Under the pieces are notes generated by a model that was given only the letters and a program-made list of their open reading frames with translations, had not been told where the DNA came from and made no database searches. 5,800 nucleotides of DNA from Thermoplasmatota archaeon (GTDB lineage: Archaea; Thermoplasmatota; Thermoplasmata; Methanomassiliicoccales; Methanomassiliicoccaceae), in NCBI GenBank assembly GCA_022709105.1, contig JAKIXL010000086.1:321-6120 (forward strand), in the 5' to 3' direction. Shown here one piece after another: positions 5,476-5,800 of this stretch. The position numbers and the translations under genes are program-made. Position 1 is the stretch's first letter, and every line of letters begins with the position of its first letter.

Positions 5476-5480
5476 GGGAG
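5476..5480 (+). promoter_or_regulatory. Possible ribosome-binding site of the THUMP gene
   Basis: GGGAG lies five bases before the ATG at 5486 and favours this start. The competing in-frame ATG at 5474 overlaps the site. Confidence 0.4.
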
Positions 5481-5485
5481 CAGCG

Positions 5486-5800
5486 ATGAGGGACTACAAC
5501 ATAATCGTCACGTTCCATCCCACTAGCAAGGCGAAGGCCGAGGAGGAGATCGCCCAACGCCTCAAGGAGAACGGCATCGTCCTCGAGGATATGATGGAAT
5601 CGTCGGTCAGCGGCCTTGCTCTGCTCCGGGTGACCGGCGACAGCAAAGAGGCCACCAAGAAGCTCCGGGCCTTTGCCATGCGGTTCCCTGAGCTTTTTCG
5701 TCACACTCATCGATGGACGCCGATCGAAGAATGGGTAAGTTCCGAGCCTGACAGCATGGTCTCCGCGGCCAGAACGTTCGGCGAGAGGATCGGGGAACGT
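5486..5800 (+). CDS. THUMP-domain RNA-binding protein, TAN1-like (3' end outside window)
   Basis: The frame is open through the right edge (105 visible residues). The N-terminal MRDYNIIVTFHPTSKAKAEEEI and the later ALLRVTGDSKEATKKLRAFAMRFPELFRHTHRWTPIEEW match the archaeal stand-alone THUMP proteins related to yeast Tan1. These bind tRNA and help cytidine acetylation. The RHTHRWTPIEEW block after the THUMP beta strands is typical of this group. The ATG at 5486 has GGGAG at 5476-5480, five bases upstream. An in-frame ATG at 5474 (MGAAMRDYN) lies about 26 nt from a possible TATA element and would suit a leaderless mRNA, so the start is uncertain by four residues. The C-terminus is outside the window, so a fused catalytic domain cannot be ruled out. 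Confidence 0.8.
   Translation, partial: MRDYNIIVTFHPTSKAKAEEEIAQRLKENGIVLEDMMESSVSGLALLRVTGDSKEATKKLRAFAMRFPELFRHTHRWTPIEEWVSSEPDSMVSAARTFGERIGER

Noticed and set aside
5450..5710. Minus-strand open frame of 86 codons.
   Set aside because: Antisense to the THUMP-domain gene, which has clear family motifs.
1..5800. tRNA, rRNA, CRISPR array, insertion sequence or replication origin.
   Set aside because: By eye I found no T-loop/acceptor pattern, no regularly spaced repeats, no transposase motif, no long terminal inverted repeats and no repeat cluster typical of origins.

Overview
The window looks archaeal. Base composition is GC-rich, and three genes have TATA-type elements 24-30 nt upstream of the start codon, as expected for leaderless or nearly leaderless archaeal transcripts. 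It also holds a tandem-domain Lrp/AsnC regulator, an ApcT-like permease and a TAN1-type THUMP protein. Together with a relic of the mercury-methylation genes, this suggests a Thermoplasmatota methanogen, possibly Methanomassiliicoccales. That placement is an inference from general knowledge, not from a search.

Left part (1-1844, all on the minus strand): an Lrp/AsnC-type regulator with two HTH units, then a pair of translationally coupled genes, a four-helix membrane protein and a flavodoxin that runs off the left edge. A 147-bp spacer between the regulator and the pair contains two inverted repeats.

Middle part (1845-3050): the notable region. It has no intact gene of clear function, but the plus strand reads, across several frames, as a decayed hgcA-hgcB pair. 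In its intact form this pair encodes the corrinoid protein HgcA and the ferredoxin HgcB, which methylate mercury. The longest open piece (2258-2683) carries the HgcA cap-helix region as NERCAVGK where the family has N(V/I)WCAAGK. It also carries the following GAFGTEE, DHRRPVLPQLSAPGVTAH and HGPV blocks. One missing base near 2679 puts the start of the HgcA membrane domain into another frame. Most of the membrane domain and the front of HgcB are gone. The HgcB remainder (2832-3038) has arginine in place of two cluster cysteines but keeps the C-terminal AVGCAAAMI motif. Several stops and frame changes interrupt the N-terminal part.

Right part (3051-5800): a four-helix membrane protein of unknown function (minus) and an APC-superfamily amino-acid permease (plus) diverge from an 85-bp region with a TATA element for each. 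The permease overlaps the end of a convergent GNAT acetyltransferase gene by 12 bp. A THUMP-domain RNA-binding protein diverges from the GNAT gene and leaves the window at the right edge.

The intact genes look like ordinary chromosomal genes and do not form one pathway. The main result is the hgcAB relic, evidence that an ancestor of this lineage probably carried mercury-methylation genes that have since decayed.
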